Shown piece by piece: positions 55,011 to 63,930 of a DNA stretch of 64,000 bases. Made by a program: the position numbers and the translations under genes. Source of the stretch: Micromonospora sp. Llam0 (lineage in GTDB: Bacteria > Actinomycetota > Actinomycetes > Mycobacteriales > Micromonosporaceae); NCBI RefSeq assembly GCF_003751085.1, contig NZ_RJJY01000001.1, forward strand, positions 806,001 to 870,000, written 5' to 3'. Every line of letters starts with the position of its first letter. The stretch's first letter is position 1. The notes below the pieces were generated by a model. It was not told the DNA's origin. It did not search any database and saw nothing but the letters and a program-made list of their open reading frames with translations.

Positions 55011-56213
55011 TCAGCCCGCCGGGGCGGTGTCCGGCGGCGGCCGGGTGTCCGGCGGCCGCCGCCGGATCACCAGCGCGTCCGGCATCCGGAACGACAGGTT
55101 GTCCGGTGACCACGGTGCCCGGACCACCTCGGCGCTGGTGAGCAGCGGCACCGCCTGCTCGACCACTACCGCCGACTCCATCCTGGCCAGCTGTGCCCCC
55201 ACGCAGCGGTGCGCCCCCGCGCCGAAGGCCAGATGCCGGCGGGAACCCGGCTGACCGGGGACGAACTGGTCGGTCCGCGCCACCACGGCCGGGTCCCGGC
55301 CGGCCGCGGCCAGCCAGAGCACGATGCTGGACCCGGCGGGCACCGGCTCGCCCGCCACCGTCGTGTCGAGCGCGGCCCGCCGCCGCCAGGTCACGATCGG
55401 CGGCACCAGACGCAGCCCCTCCTCGACCACGTCGTCGACGTCGACCGAGCCGTCGGCGAGCCCGGCGAGCACGGCCGGCTCGCCGGCCAGCCGGTGCAGC
55501 AGCAGCGTCAGGAACTGCGAGGTGGTCTCCTGCCCGGCGACCAGCAGGAAGAACAGCGCACCGACCACCGAGTCGACCGGCTGCCCGACCTCGCGCAGCG
55601 ACTTCGCCAGCCCGCCGCCGGTCGCCGCGAAGTCGCGCAGCACCGTGTGGAACCGGCCCACCGTGTGAGCCAGCTCGTGCTGCCGGCCGGCGTCGACCGG
55701 GGCCCAGAACAGCTCCAGCGCGGCGCGGGCGAACCGTTTCACCGTGTCGGTCGCGGCCGGTGGCAGCTGCACCAGCCGGGCCAGCACCAGCAGCGGCAGG
55801 TCGGCGGCCAGCCCGGCGTACAGGTCGACCCGGCCGCCGGCGGCCAGCGTGGCGGCCAGCCCGGCCACCCGCTCGCGGACCAGCCCGGCCAGCCAGTCCC
55901 GTTGGGCGGCGACCCGGGTCGGGTGCAGCGCCTCGGCGACCACCGCCCGGATCGCCGGATGGCTCGCGGTGCCGTTGTTCGCCAGCGTCGGTGGCAGCCG
56001 GAAACCGTACGAGGCCAGCACCCGCAGCGCGGCGACCGGCACCGGGGTGACCGCGTCCAGTGCGTTGTCCGGCCGGAAGGTCGCCGGATCGGCGAGCACC
56101 TGACGGACCAGGGCGTGCCGGGTCACCAGCAGGTGCGGGGCACCGGTGTGGTCGGCGACCCGGACCACCGGCGGCCACCGGTCGTCGACCCTCTCCCAGT
56201 TGCGGAACAGCAC
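55011..56213 (-). CDS. Cytochrome P450
   Basis: This soluble bacterial P450 monooxygenase has 400 aa. The I-helix oxygen-activation motif is FLLVAGQETTSQF, the ExxR is EEGLRLV, and the heme loop is FGAGAHRCVGAQLAR with the thiolate Cys. The substrate is unknown. It begins 4 bp after a methyltransferase gene, so the two are cotranscribed and may act on the same molecule. Being next to biotin genes recalls the pimelate-forming BioI, but nothing in the sequence proves this. The start is GTG at 56213, with no strong ribosome-binding site. Confidence 0.93.
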   Translation of the reverse strand: MLFRNWERVDDRWPPVVRVADHTGAPHLLVTRHALVRQVLADPATFRPDNALDAVTPVPVAALRVLASYGFRLPPTLANNGTASHPAIRAVVAEALHPTRVAAQRDWLAGLVRERVAGLAATLAAGGRVDLYAGLAADLPLLVLARLVQLPPAATDTVKRFARAALELFWAPVDAGRQHELAHTVGRFHTVLRDFAATGGGLAKSLREVGQPVDSVVGALFFLLVAGQETTSQFLTLLLHRLAGEPAVLAGLADGSVDVDDVVEEGLRLVPPIVTWRRRAALDTTVAGEPVPAGSSIVLWLAAAGRDPAVVARTDQFVPGQPGSRRHLAFGAGAHRCVGAQLARMESAVVVEQAVPLLTSAEVVRAPWSPDNLSFRMPDALVIRRRPPDTRPPPDTAPAG

Positions 56214-56217
56214 CCGG

Positions 56218-56913
56218 TCACGCTAGCGCCCGCGCCGGCCGGCGAACCGGCGGGCGCAGCCGCCAGACCCGGGTACGCCGGACCCGCACGCTCTCCAGCG
56301 CCGGTGGCACCGGCACCTGGTAGTCGGCCAGTTCGGTGAACCGCTCCCGGGGCAGGTACGCCCGGTCCGGGTCACCGACCAGCACCAGGGCCCCGTCGGC
56401 GGCGGCGCCCAGCAGGAAGCGCAGCATCCGGGCGGCCATCGCCTCGCTGTAGAACACGTCACCGGCCAGCACCACCTGCGCGTCGCCGTGGTCGCCGTCG
56501 AGCAGGTCGGCGACGGCGACGTCCAGCCGTACCCGGTTCGCGGCGGCGTTGAGCCCGGCGGCGGCGCCGGCCACCGGGTCCACGTCGACCGCGCGTACCG
56601 TCGCCGCCCCGGCCCTGGCCGCCGCGATGGCGGCCAGCCCGGAGCCGCTGGCCAGGTCCAGCACCCGCAGGCCGGCGACGGTCTGCGGACGGTCCAGCAG
56701 GAACCGGGCCAACGCCTGGCCGCCCGCCCAGGGAAACGCCCAGAACGGCGGCGGCTGTTCGCTGCGGAACTCGCCCTCGGTCAGCTCCCACAGGCCGATC
56801 GGCTCGGCCGCCTGGTAGAGCCGCAGTTCCGGCACGTGGGCCACCGGGGCGAGCCGGGCATGGGCGCGGACGAAAGTCGACAGCTCGGCGCTCGACAGAT
56901 CAGTGGTCACCAT
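56218..56913 (-). CDS. Class I SAM-dependent methyltransferase (Methyltransf_16-like)
   Basis: This 231-aa methyltransferase is of the group that includes ETF-beta lysine and nicotinamide methyltransferases. SAM motif I is LRVLDLASGSGLAAIAAA, the acidic loop VRAVDVDP, and motif post-I AQVVLAGDVFYSEAMA. PPPFWAFPWAGGQALARFLL before motif I is typical of the group. The substrate is unknown: a protein lysine or a small molecule. It lies directly upstream of the P450 gene. The start is ATG at 56913 or the GTG right behind it. Confidence 0.82.
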   Translation of the reverse strand: MVTTDLSSAELSTFVRAHARLAPVAHVPELRLYQAAEPIGLWELTEGEFRSEQPPPFWAFPWAGGQALARFLLDRPQTVAGLRVLDLASGSGLAAIAAARAGAATVRAVDVDPVAGAAAGLNAAANRVRLDVAVADLLDGDHGDAQVVLAGDVFYSEAMAARMLRFLLGAAADGALVLVGDPDRAYLPRERFTELADYQVPVPPALESVRVRRTRVWRLRPPVRRPARALA

Positions 56914-57102
56914 CCGGATTGTGCCCGGCCGGCCCGTAGGCGCCGGTCGCGGCCGGCGGTTACCGGTTCACCACAGGTGGTGAATTAACCCGTTTCAGTT
57001 CGCACTGGGTGAGAAGAACGGACCCTGTCCGGTCCACCGGTACGGCCGTACCGTGGCCAGTGGACACGGCGACGGATGCCGGGTGGCAACCCGGAGAAGG
57101 TG

Positions 57103-58062
57103 GTGAGCTGGGTGGGGCGAATCGCGGCCCGGGTCGGGGTCGGGCTGGCCGCAGCGGCCGGACTGGTGCTGACCGCGGCGACACCGGCGTTCGCCCAGGG
57201 CGGCTACCGGGCACAGGTCACCGAGTTGCCGGACGAGGCGGTCGCCGGTGCCGGGCCGGTCGAGATGACCGTGGTGATCAGCCGGAACCTCGGCGGTGAG
57301 TGTGAGAAGGTCCGCTGGTCGTTGGTGCTGCGCTCGGACGGTGTCGGCCTCGACGAGATCCGGGCGGCCCGGGTCGAGCAGGGCGCGGCGTTCGCGGTCG
57401 ACGTGCAGACCGACGGTGACGACGCGCGGCTGACCGACGTGCAACTCGACCCCGGCATCCTCTGCGCCGACCGTACGGTCACCGCGCATTACCAGTTCAG
57501 CTTCGCCGACGACGCCGAGGGCAAGGTGACCTTCACCGTCGAGGCGTACGACGAGAACACGCAGCTGCTGGCCGACACTGCGGCGACCCTGCCGGTGGTC
57601 GGCGAGCCCGGTGGCTCGGATCCTGAGCCGTCCGCGCCGGCCGAAGAGCCGGTGGACAACCAACCCGGGTCTGCGGTGCCGGACGGCGACGCACCGGCCG
57701 GGACCGGTGGTGGTGGCCCGCAGCCGGTGGACGCGATCCCGGCGGGCGACGCCTCCGGTATCCCGGTCGCCTGGTTCGTCGCCGGTGGCGCGATGGTCTT
57801 CGTCGGCTTCGGCCTGCTGCTGCGGGTCCGGGCCCGGCTGATGCGCGGCCTCGCCGACCCCGACGACGCGGTGCCGGCCGGCGCCGGTGCGGGTACCGGG
57901 GCACCACAGTTCGGCGGTGCCGGTCCGGCGGCGTTCGGCGGCTGGAGCCCGCCGGGCCGGGCCGGCCGGACCGGTCGCTTCGGCTCAGGCCGGCAGGCCG
58001 ACCCGGGTGGCCGCCGCCGACCAGGCTTTGGCACCGGCCGCCGTGGGCAGATACGTCCGTAG
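57103..58062 (+). CDS. Hypothetical secreted, membrane-anchored protein
   Basis: I do not recognise a family. It has 319 aa: signal peptide (WVGRIAARVGVGLAAAAGLV, cleavage after AFAQ), an extracytoplasmic beta-rich domain (residues ~33-175) with two Cys, a Pro/Asp/Gly-rich spacer, a C-terminal transmembrane segment (VAWFVAGGAMVFVGFGLLL) and a Gly/Arg-rich cytoplasmic tail. I chose the GTG at 57103 because GGAG precedes it by 6 nt and it gives a normal signal peptide; an ATG 27 nt upstream is possible. The last 78 bp overlap the 3' end of the convergent rhaB. Confidence 0.75.
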   Translation: MSWVGRIAARVGVGLAAAAGLVLTAATPAFAQGGYRAQVTELPDEAVAGAGPVEMTVVISRNLGGECEKVRWSLVLRSDGVGLDEIRAARVEQGAAFAVDVQTDGDDARLTDVQLDPGILCADRTVTAHYQFSFADDAEGKVTFTVEAYDENTQLLADTAATLPVVGEPGGSDPEPSAPAEEPVDNQPGSAVPDGDAPAGTGGGGPQPVDAIPAGDASGIPVAWFVAGGAMVFVGFGLLLRVRARLMRGLADPDDAVPAGAGAGTGAPQFGGAGPAAFGGWSPPGRAGRTGRFGSGRQADPGGRRRPGFGTGRRGQIRP

Positions 58063-59466
58063 CCGACGACCGCGCCGAATCAACGCCCGCAGCTCGGCGA
58101 GCCCGCCCCGGACCGCCCCGGCCGCTCGGGCCTGCACCACGACGTTGCCGAGCGCGGTCGCCTCGACCGGGCCGGCGACCACCGGCAGCCCGCAGGCGTC
58201 CGCGGTGAGCTGGCAGAGCAGTTCGTTGCGGGCCCCACCGCCGACCAGATGCACCACGGTCACCTCGAGGTCGGCGAGTTCGGCCGCCTGACGTAGCGCC
58301 GACCGGTGGGCGAGGGCGAGGCTGTCGACGACGCAGCGGACCACGGCGGCGGGCGAGTCCGGCACCGGCTGACCGGTGCCCGCGCACGCCCGGGCCAGCC
58401 GGGCCGGCATGTCACCGGGTGGCAGGAACGCCGGGTCGTCCGGGTCGACCACCGCGGCGAGCGGCGGCTGGCGGGCGGCCTGCGCCAGCACGGCCGCCAG
58501 CCCCACCGGCCGGCCCTGCTCCCGCCAGTGCCGCAGGCATTCCTGCAGCAGCCAGAGACCCATCACGTTGCGCAGGTACCGCACGGTACCGTCGACGCCC
58601 GCCTCGTTGCTGAAGTTCGCCGCCCGGCTGCCCGCCGACAGCACCGGCGCGGCCAGTTCGAGCCCGACCAGCGACCAGGTGCCGCACGAGATGAAGGCGA
58701 ACGACCCGTCCACCGCCGGTACGGCGACCACCGCCGACGCGGTGTCGTGCGAGCCGACCGTGGTCACCGGCACCGGCCGGTCGGCGCCGATCGCGGAGCG
58801 CACCTGGTGACGCAGTTCTCCGGCCGGCTCACCCGGTCGGCGCAGCGGCCCGAAGAGCCGTTGCGGGATGCCGGCGTCGGCGATCACGTCCGTCGCCCAG
58901 CGGCGGGTGTGTACGTCGAGCAGTTGGGTGGTGGAGGCGTTGGTGACCTCGGTGCCGACCTGCCCGGTCAGCCAGTAGACGAGCAGGTCGGGGATCATCA
59001 GCAGCCGGTCGGCGGCCGCCAGCGTCGGCGTGTCGGCGGCCGCGACCAGCTGGAACAGCGTGTTGAACGGCAGTTGCTGGACGCCGGTGGCCCGGTAGAG
59101 CCGGTCGGCGCCGAGCCGGGCGACCACCCGGTCGGCGACCCCGTCGGTGCGCCGGTCCCGGTAGTGCACCGGGTTGGCGAGCAGCGCACCACCGCTGTCC
59201 AACAGTCCGTAGTCGACCGCCCACGAGTCGACGCCGATGCTGGTCAGGTCGGCCCGGCGGGCCAACGCCGCCCGTAACCCGGTCAGCGTCTGTGCGTACA
59301 GCCGCAGCACGTCCCAGTGCAGGGTGTCGGCCACCTGCACCGCGTCGTTGTCGAACCGGTGCACCTCGGTCAGCGTGACACCGTCCGGGTCGACCTCGCC
59401 GAGCATCACCCGGCCGCTGGCCGCGCCGAGATCGACGGCGGCCACCGCGGCCTGGTCGGTGGTCAC
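57985..59466 (-). CDS. rhaB: Rhamnulokinase
   Basis: RhaB phosphorylates L-rhamnulose to L-rhamnulose 1-phosphate. It has 493 aa of the FGGY kinase fold: AAVDLGAASGRVMLGEV at the start, SIGVDSWAVDYGLLD in the first domain, SFAFISCGTWSLVG and VTVVHLVGGGARNELLCQ in the second. The GTG at 59466 overlaps the stop of the aldolase/dehydrogenase gene (GTGA). It is the last gene of the rhaI-aldolase-kinase operon. Its final 78 bp overlap the 3' end of the convergent gene. Confidence 0.93.
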   Translation of the reverse strand: MTTDQAAVAAVDLGAASGRVMLGEVDPDGVTLTEVHRFDNDAVQVADTLHWDVLRLYAQTLTGLRAALARRADLTSIGVDSWAVDYGLLDSGGALLANPVHYRDRRTDGVADRVVARLGADRLYRATGVQQLPFNTLFQLVAAADTPTLAAADRLLMIPDLLVYWLTGQVGTEVTNASTTQLLDVHTRRWATDVIADAGIPQRLFGPLRRPGEPAGELRHQVRSAIGADRPVPVTTVGSHDTASAVVAVPAVDGSFAFISCGTWSLVGLELAAPVLSAGSRAANFSNEAGVDGTVRYLRNVMGLWLLQECLRHWREQGRPVGLAAVLAQAARQPPLAAVVDPDDPAFLPPGDMPARLARACAGTGQPVPDSPAAVVRCVVDSLALAHRSALRQAAELADLEVTVVHLVGGGARNELLCQLTADACGLPVVAGPVEATALGNVVVQARAAGAVRGGLAELRALIRRGRRLRTYLPTAAGAKAWSAAATRVGLPA

Positions 59467-61562
59467 CGCAGGAAGGCCGCGGGCACGCCGGCGTCGACCG
59501 GCAGGTGGGTGCCGGTGGTGTGGGAGAGCTCGTCGGTGGCCAGCACGAAGACGGCGTTCGCCACGTGCTCCGGCAGCACCTCACGCTGCAGCAGCGTGCG
59601 GCGGGCGTAGAACGCGCCCAGCTCCGCCTCGGGTACGCCGTACACGGCGGCCCGCTGGGCACCCCAGCCGGCGGCGAAGATCCCCGAGCCGCGGACCACG
59701 CCGTCCGGGTTGACGCCGTTCACCCGGATGCCGTGCGCGCCCAGCTCGGCGGCGAGCAGCCGCACCTGGTGCGCCTGATCCGCCTTGGCCGCGCCGTACG
59801 CGACGTTCTCCGGCCCGGCGAACACCGAGTTCTTGCTGACCACGTAGATGATGTCGCCGCCGAGACCCTGGTCGACCATGATCCGGGCGGCGGCCCGGGA
59901 CACCAGGAACGACCCCCGCGCCATCACCCGGTGCTGCCGGTCCCAGTCGTCGTCGGTGGTCTCCAGCAGCGGCCGGGACAGCGACAACCCGGCGTTGTTG
60001 ACCACCAGGTCGACCCCGCCGAAAGCCCGCGCGGCACGGGCCAGCGCCGCCTCGACCGCACCGGCGTCGGTGACGTCCACGGTGACCGCCACCGCCCGGT
60101 CCGGCCCGCCGATCCCGCCGGCCACCTCGGCGGCGGCGGCGCCGTCGCGGTCGGCGACGACCACGCTGGCGCCCTCGCCGGCCAACCGACGGGCGGTGGC
60201 CGCGCCGATGCCCGACCCGCCGCCGGTGACCAGCGCGACCCGCCCGGCCAACGGCCGGGGTGCCGGCAGCCGACGCAGCTTCGCCTCCTCCAGCGCCCAG
60301 TATTCGATGCGGAACTTCTCCGCCTCGTCGATCGGCGTGTACGTCGACACCGCCTCGGCGCCCCGCATCGCCTCGACCGCGTTGCGGTAGTACTCACCGG
60401 CGATCCGGGCCGTCGCGGCGTCCCGCCCGTAGCTGAACATGCCGACCCCCGGCACCAGCACGATCGTCGGATCGGCGCCGCGCATCGGCGGCGAGTCCGG
60501 CCCGGCGTGCCGCTGGTAGTAGGCCCGGTACGCGTCCCGGTACCGCTGGTGCAGTTCACCGAGCCGGTCGCGGACCTCGGCCAGCGGGGTGTCCGCCGGC
60601 AGGTCAAACAGCAGGGGTCGGACCCGGGTCCGCAGGAAGTGGTCCGGGCAGGAGGTGCCGAGCTCGGCCAGCCGGGCCAGCGTCGTACGGGACAGGAAGT
60701 CCAGCACCGTCGGGTCGTCGCTGAACTGGCCGACCTGCCGGCCGTCGGTGCTGACCAGGCCACGGATCAGTGGGGCGAGCGCGGCGGCGCGGGCGGCCCG
60801 CTGGTCGGCGGCGAGCGCCGCGTACCCGTCCCGGACCGGCCCGAACGGCTCCGGACGGCCGTGTTCGGCCAGGAACCGGTCGATGCCGGAGATGATCTCC
60901 ATTGACCGGGCTTCGCACTCGTCGCTGGTCGCCCCCCACGCGGTGATCCCGTGCCCGCCGAGGATCACGCCGATCGCCTGCGGATTGTCCCGGGCCAGTG
61001 CGGCGATGTCGACGCCCAACTGGAAGCCGGGCCGCCGCCACGGCACCCACAGCACCCGGTCGCCGAAGCAGCGCCGGGTCAGGTCGGGCCCGTCGGCCGC
61101 CGTGGCGAAGGCCAGCCCGGCCTCCGGGTGCAGGTGGTCGACGTGGGCGGCGTCGATCAGGCCGTGCATCGCGGTGTCGATCGACGGGGCCGCGCCGCCC
61201 CGACCGTGCAGGCAGTAGTCGAGCGCCGGCACCATCTCGTCCTCGCGCTGCGGCCCGACCGGCTTGCCGTGTCGCCGGCCCAGGTAGCGTCCGGCCAGCT
61301 CGTGCAGCCGGTCGACCCGCAGCACCGCCAGCCCGGCGGCGGTCAACGTGCCGATGTCGCCGCCGGAACCCTTGACCCACATCAGCTCGACCGGGTCGCC
61401 GGTGACCGGGTCGTCGGCGGTGGCCTTGGCGGAGATGTTGCCGCCACCGTAGTTCGTGGTCCGCCGGTCGGCGCCCAGCCGGTGGCCGCGGGCCAGCAGC
61501 GCGGACACCTCGGGATGCCCGGCGGCCTGCGGTTGTCCGGCGGTCTGCGGCTGTCCGGCCAC
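59463..61562 (-). CDS. rhaEW: Bifunctional rhamnulose-1-phosphate aldolase / short-chain dehydrogenase (lactaldehyde dehydrogenase)
   Basis: This 699-aa fusion cleaves rhamnulose 1-phosphate to dihydroxyacetone phosphate and lactaldehyde, then oxidises the lactaldehyde. The N-terminal class II aldolase half (about 20-430) shows TTNYGGGNISAKA, MHGLIDAAHVDHLHPEAGL with metal-binding His, and GGHGITAWG. The SDR half (about 450-699) shows ALVTGGGSGIGAATARRLAG, NNAGLSLSRP and the active-site YGAAK. The GTG at 61562 is 1 nt after the rhaI stop; the frame extending into rhaI is not coding. The first residues contain an AGQPQ repeat. Products of this type are known as RhaEW or YuxG. Confidence 0.92.
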   Translation of the reverse strand: MAGQPQTAGQPQAAGHPEVSALLARGHRLGADRRTTNYGGGNISAKATADDPVTGDPVELMWVKGSGGDIGTLTAAGLAVLRVDRLHELAGRYLGRRHGKPVGPQREDEMVPALDYCLHGRGGAAPSIDTAMHGLIDAAHVDHLHPEAGLAFATAADGPDLTRRCFGDRVLWVPWRRPGFQLGVDIAALARDNPQAIGVILGGHGITAWGATSDECEARSMEIISGIDRFLAEHGRPEPFGPVRDGYAALAADQRAARAAALAPLIRGLVSTDGRQVGQFSDDPTVLDFLSRTTLARLAELGTSCPDHFLRTRVRPLLFDLPADTPLAEVRDRLGELHQRYRDAYRAYYQRHAGPDSPPMRGADPTIVLVPGVGMFSYGRDAATARIAGEYYRNAVEAMRGAEAVSTYTPIDEAEKFRIEYWALEEAKLRRLPAPRPLAGRVALVTGGGSGIGAATARRLAGEGASVVVADRDGAAAAEVAGGIGGPDRAVAVTVDVTDAGAVEAALARAARAFGGVDLVVNNAGLSLSRPLLETTDDDWDRQHRVMARGSFLVSRAAARIMVDQGLGGDIIYVVSKNSVFAGPENVAYGAAKADQAHQVRLLAAELGAHGIRVNGVNPDGVVRGSGIFAAGWGAQRAAVYGVPEAELGAFYARRTLLQREVLPEHVANAVFVLATDELSHTTGTHLPVDAGVPAAFLR

Positions 61563-61563
61563 G

Positions 61564-62724
61564 TCAGGCCCCCCAGCCGGCCGGCTGGCCGTCAACCCGT
61601 TCGGCGACGATCCGTTCGGCGTACCCGCTGCGGGCGTAGGCGGCCATCGGATCCGGGTCCAGGCCCTGCTCGGCGCGCAGCTCGCGGAGCAACGGCCGGA
61701 CATCGGTGTGGTAGGCGTCCATCAGCACGGCGTTGGCGCCCAGCACGTCCCCGGTGGACTGCGCGGCGGCCAGTGCCGCCGTGTCGACCAGCAGCGCCTT
61801 GGCGGTGGCCTCCTGGACGTTGAGGATGGACCGGATCTGACCGGGGATCTTCGGCTCGATGTTGTGGCACTGGTCGAGCATGAAGTTGATGCCGCTGGCC
61901 GGGCGTAGCGCGTCCGCCGAGACGATCTCGAACATGATCCGGAAGAGCTGGAACGGGTCGGCGGCGCCGACCATCAGGTCGTCGTCGGCGTAGAACCGGG
62001 AGTTGAAGTCGAAGGCGCCGAGCCGCCCGGCCCGCAGCAGGAACGCCACAATGAACTCGATGTTGGTGCCCGGGGCGTGGTGGCCGGTGTCGATCACCAC
62101 CTGGGCCCGCTCGCCGAGTCGCAGGCAGTGCGCGTACGCGGTGCCCCAGTCCGGCACGTCGGTGGTGTAGAAGGCCGGCTCGAACAGCTTGTACTCCAGC
62201 AGCAGCCGCTGCTGGTCGCCGAGCCGGGCGTAGGTGATGTCGAGCGCCTCGGCGAGCCGGTCCTGCCGGACACGAATGTTGTCCTGGCCGGGGTAGTTGG
62301 TGCCGTCGGCGAACCACAGCTTCAGGTCGGTCGACCCGGTGGCGTCCATCACGTCGACACAGTCGAGCAGGTGTGCGATGGCCTTGCGGCGGATCCGGGG
62401 GTCGGGATTGGTGACGCTGCCGAGACGGTAGTCGTCGTCGGAGAAGACGTTGGCGTTGATGGTGCCGATCCGTACCCCCAGGTTGGCGGCGTGCCGGGCG
62501 AGCCGGGCGTAGTCGTCGACCCGGTCCCACGGGATGTGCAGGGACACCGTGGGGGCGATGCCGGTGACCGCGTGCACTTGGGCCGCGTCGGCGATCTTCT
62601 CCTCGGGGGTACGGGGGACCCCGGGTTGGTTGAACACCTTGAACCGGGTGCCCGAGTTGCCGTACGCCCAGGACGGCACCTCGATGCGCTGTTCCCGCAG
62701 CGCGTCCTTGATCCGGCGGGTCAT
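61564..62724 (-). CDS. rhaI: L-rhamnose isomerase (RhaI type)
   Basis: This enzyme interconverts L-rhamnose and L-rhamnulose; it is a TIM-barrel metal-dependent isomerase related to xylose isomerase. It has 386 aa. Visible features are EVPSWAYGNSGTRFKVF, VSLHIPWD, LLLEYKLFEPAFY, VVIDTGHHAPGTNIEF and FDFNSRFYADDDL, which supply the metal-binding Glu, Asp and His. GAGGG precedes the ATG. It is the first gene of the rhamnose operon, with a strong promoter and operator about 100-150 bp upstream. A transporter and mutarotase are not in the window. Confidence 0.93.
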   Translation of the reverse strand: MTRRIKDALREQRIEVPSWAYGNSGTRFKVFNQPGVPRTPEEKIADAAQVHAVTGIAPTVSLHIPWDRVDDYARLARHAANLGVRIGTINANVFSDDDYRLGSVTNPDPRIRRKAIAHLLDCVDVMDATGSTDLKLWFADGTNYPGQDNIRVRQDRLAEALDITYARLGDQQRLLLEYKLFEPAFYTTDVPDWGTAYAHCLRLGERAQVVIDTGHHAPGTNIEFIVAFLLRAGRLGAFDFNSRFYADDDLMVGAADPFQLFRIMFEIVSADALRPASGINFMLDQCHNIEPKIPGQIRSILNVQEATAKALLVDTAALAAAQSTGDVLGANAVLMDAYHTDVRPLLRELRAEQGLDPDPMAAYARSGYAERIVAERVDGQPAGWGA

Positions 62725-62823
62725 ATCCCTCGTTTCTGGTACGAAGTCGGGTCGCCGGCCGATCGCGGCGGCTGGGCCGGCAGCAGCGGCTGGGCCGGCG
62801 GTGCCTGTGCGACGCCTCCCGAA

Positions 62824-62835
62824 TGAACCGTTTCA
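62824..62835. promoter_or_regulatory. LacI-type operator of the rhamnose operon
   Basis: TGAACCGTTTCA, one mismatch from a perfect LacI-family palindrome with central CG. It lies about 12 bp downstream of the -10 box, so a bound repressor would block transcription start or escape. The regulator is probably the adjacent LacI gene. Confidence 0.75.
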
Positions 62836-62847
62836 ACAGCCGGCCCA

Positions 62848-62877
62848 AACATACGAGCGACCAAACCGGGCTGTCAA
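62848..62877 (-). promoter_or_regulatory. Promoter of the rhaI-rhaEW-rhaB operon
   Basis: Minus strand: -35 TTGACA (62877-62872), 18-bp spacer, -10 TATGTT (62853-62848). This near-consensus housekeeping promoter predicts a start near 62841 and a leader of about 117 nt. Confidence 0.75.
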
Positions 62878-62886
62878 GGTCGTGGA

Positions 62887-63930
62887 TCAGCCGTCCAACC
62901 GGGTGCTGCGAGTGTCCTGACTGGACTCACGGACCACCAGCTCCGGCTCGAAGACCACCTGCCGGTGGCGGTGTGAGTCCGGACTGGTCGCCTCCTCCAG
63001 CAGCAGAGCCGCTGCGGTCTGCCCGAGCCGCTGTCGGGGCTGGCGTACCGAGGACAGCGGCACCGCCGCCGCTGCGGCGAACTCGATGTCGTCGTAGCCG
63101 ACCAGCGCGATGTCCTCGGGCACCCGTACCTGCTGGCGGGTCAGTCCCTGCAGGACCCCCAGGGCCAGCAGGTCGTTGGCGCAGAACACGGCGGTCACCC
63201 GGGAGGTGCGAGGCATACCGAGCATCCGCGCGGCGGCGTCCCGACCGGCGGCCACGGTCAGGCTCGGCGTGTCGAACCGGCGCAGCTGCCGTTCGTCGAG
63301 CCCGGCCTCGGTCAGCGCCCGGACCGCGCCGGCGTACCGGTCCCGGACCTGCTCCAGATGCGCGGGCCCGCCGACGTACGCGATCCGCCGGTGTCCGGCG
63401 TCGATCAGATGGCGCAGCGCCAGCTCGCCGCCGAGCCGGTCGTCGACCGAGACCGAGCAGAGGTCCGGCCGGCGGGACCGCCGGTCCAGCAGAATCACCA
63501 GTACGCCGCGATCGCGCAGCCGCAGCAGCCGGTCGCTGGCGTCGTCGACCGGGGTGATCAGCACCCCCTGCACCCGCTGCTCCTCCAACAGGTCCAGGTA
63601 GGCGCTCTCCTTGCCGGCGTCACCGTCGCTGTTGCAGAAGATCACCGGCATGCCGGCACCGCTGGTGGCGTCCTCGACGCCCCGGGCCACGTCGGTGAAG
63701 AACGGGTTGGCCACGTCCAGCACCACCAGGCCCAAGGTGCGGCCCCGGCCCCGGCGTAGTTGTCGGGCCGCGTCGTTGGGGACGAAGCCGAGTTCGTTGA
63801 TCGCGGCGAGCACCCGGGACCGGGTGCCGGCCGCGACGATGTCCGGCCGGTTGAGCACGTTCGACACGGTGCCGACGGAGACGCCGGCCCGCGAGGCGAC
63901 GTCCCGGATGCTGATCCCTGCTCCCGGCAC
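62887..63930 (-). CDS. LacI family transcriptional regulator, probably of rhamnose use
   Basis: This 347-aa repressor has an N-terminal helix-turn-helix ISIRDVASRAGVSVGTVSNV with hinge ELGFVPNDAARQLRRG, then a sugar-binding sensor domain (TLGLVVLDVANPFFTDVARG; VTAVFCANDLLALGVLQ; VALVGYDDIEFAAA-like end). Its position directly upstream of rhaI, with a LacI-type operator between, indicates that it controls the rhamnose operon; an inducer such as L-rhamnose or rhamnulose is inferred. The GTG at 63930 follows GAGAGGAGG. Its own promoter lies at or beyond the window edge. Confidence 0.88.
   Translation of the reverse strand: MPGAGISIRDVASRAGVSVGTVSNVLNRPDIVAAGTRSRVLAAINELGFVPNDAARQLRRGRGRTLGLVVLDVANPFFTDVARGVEDATSGAGMPVIFCNSDGDAGKESAYLDLLEEQRVQGVLITPVDDASDRLLRLRDRGVLVILLDRRSRRPDLCSVSVDDRLGGELALRHLIDAGHRRIAYVGGPAHLEQVRDRYAGAVRALTEAGLDERQLRRFDTPSLTVAAGRDAAARMLGMPRTSRVTAVFCANDLLALGVLQGLTRQQVRVPEDIALVGYDDIEFAAAAAVPLSSVRQPRQRLGQTAAALLLEEATSPDSHRHRQVVFEPELVVRESSQDTRSTRLDG

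Noticed and set aside
55011..56913. Secondary-metabolite gene cluster based on P450 and methyltransferase
   Set aside because: No core biosynthetic gene (PKS, NRPS, terpene synthase, RiPP) lies nearby.
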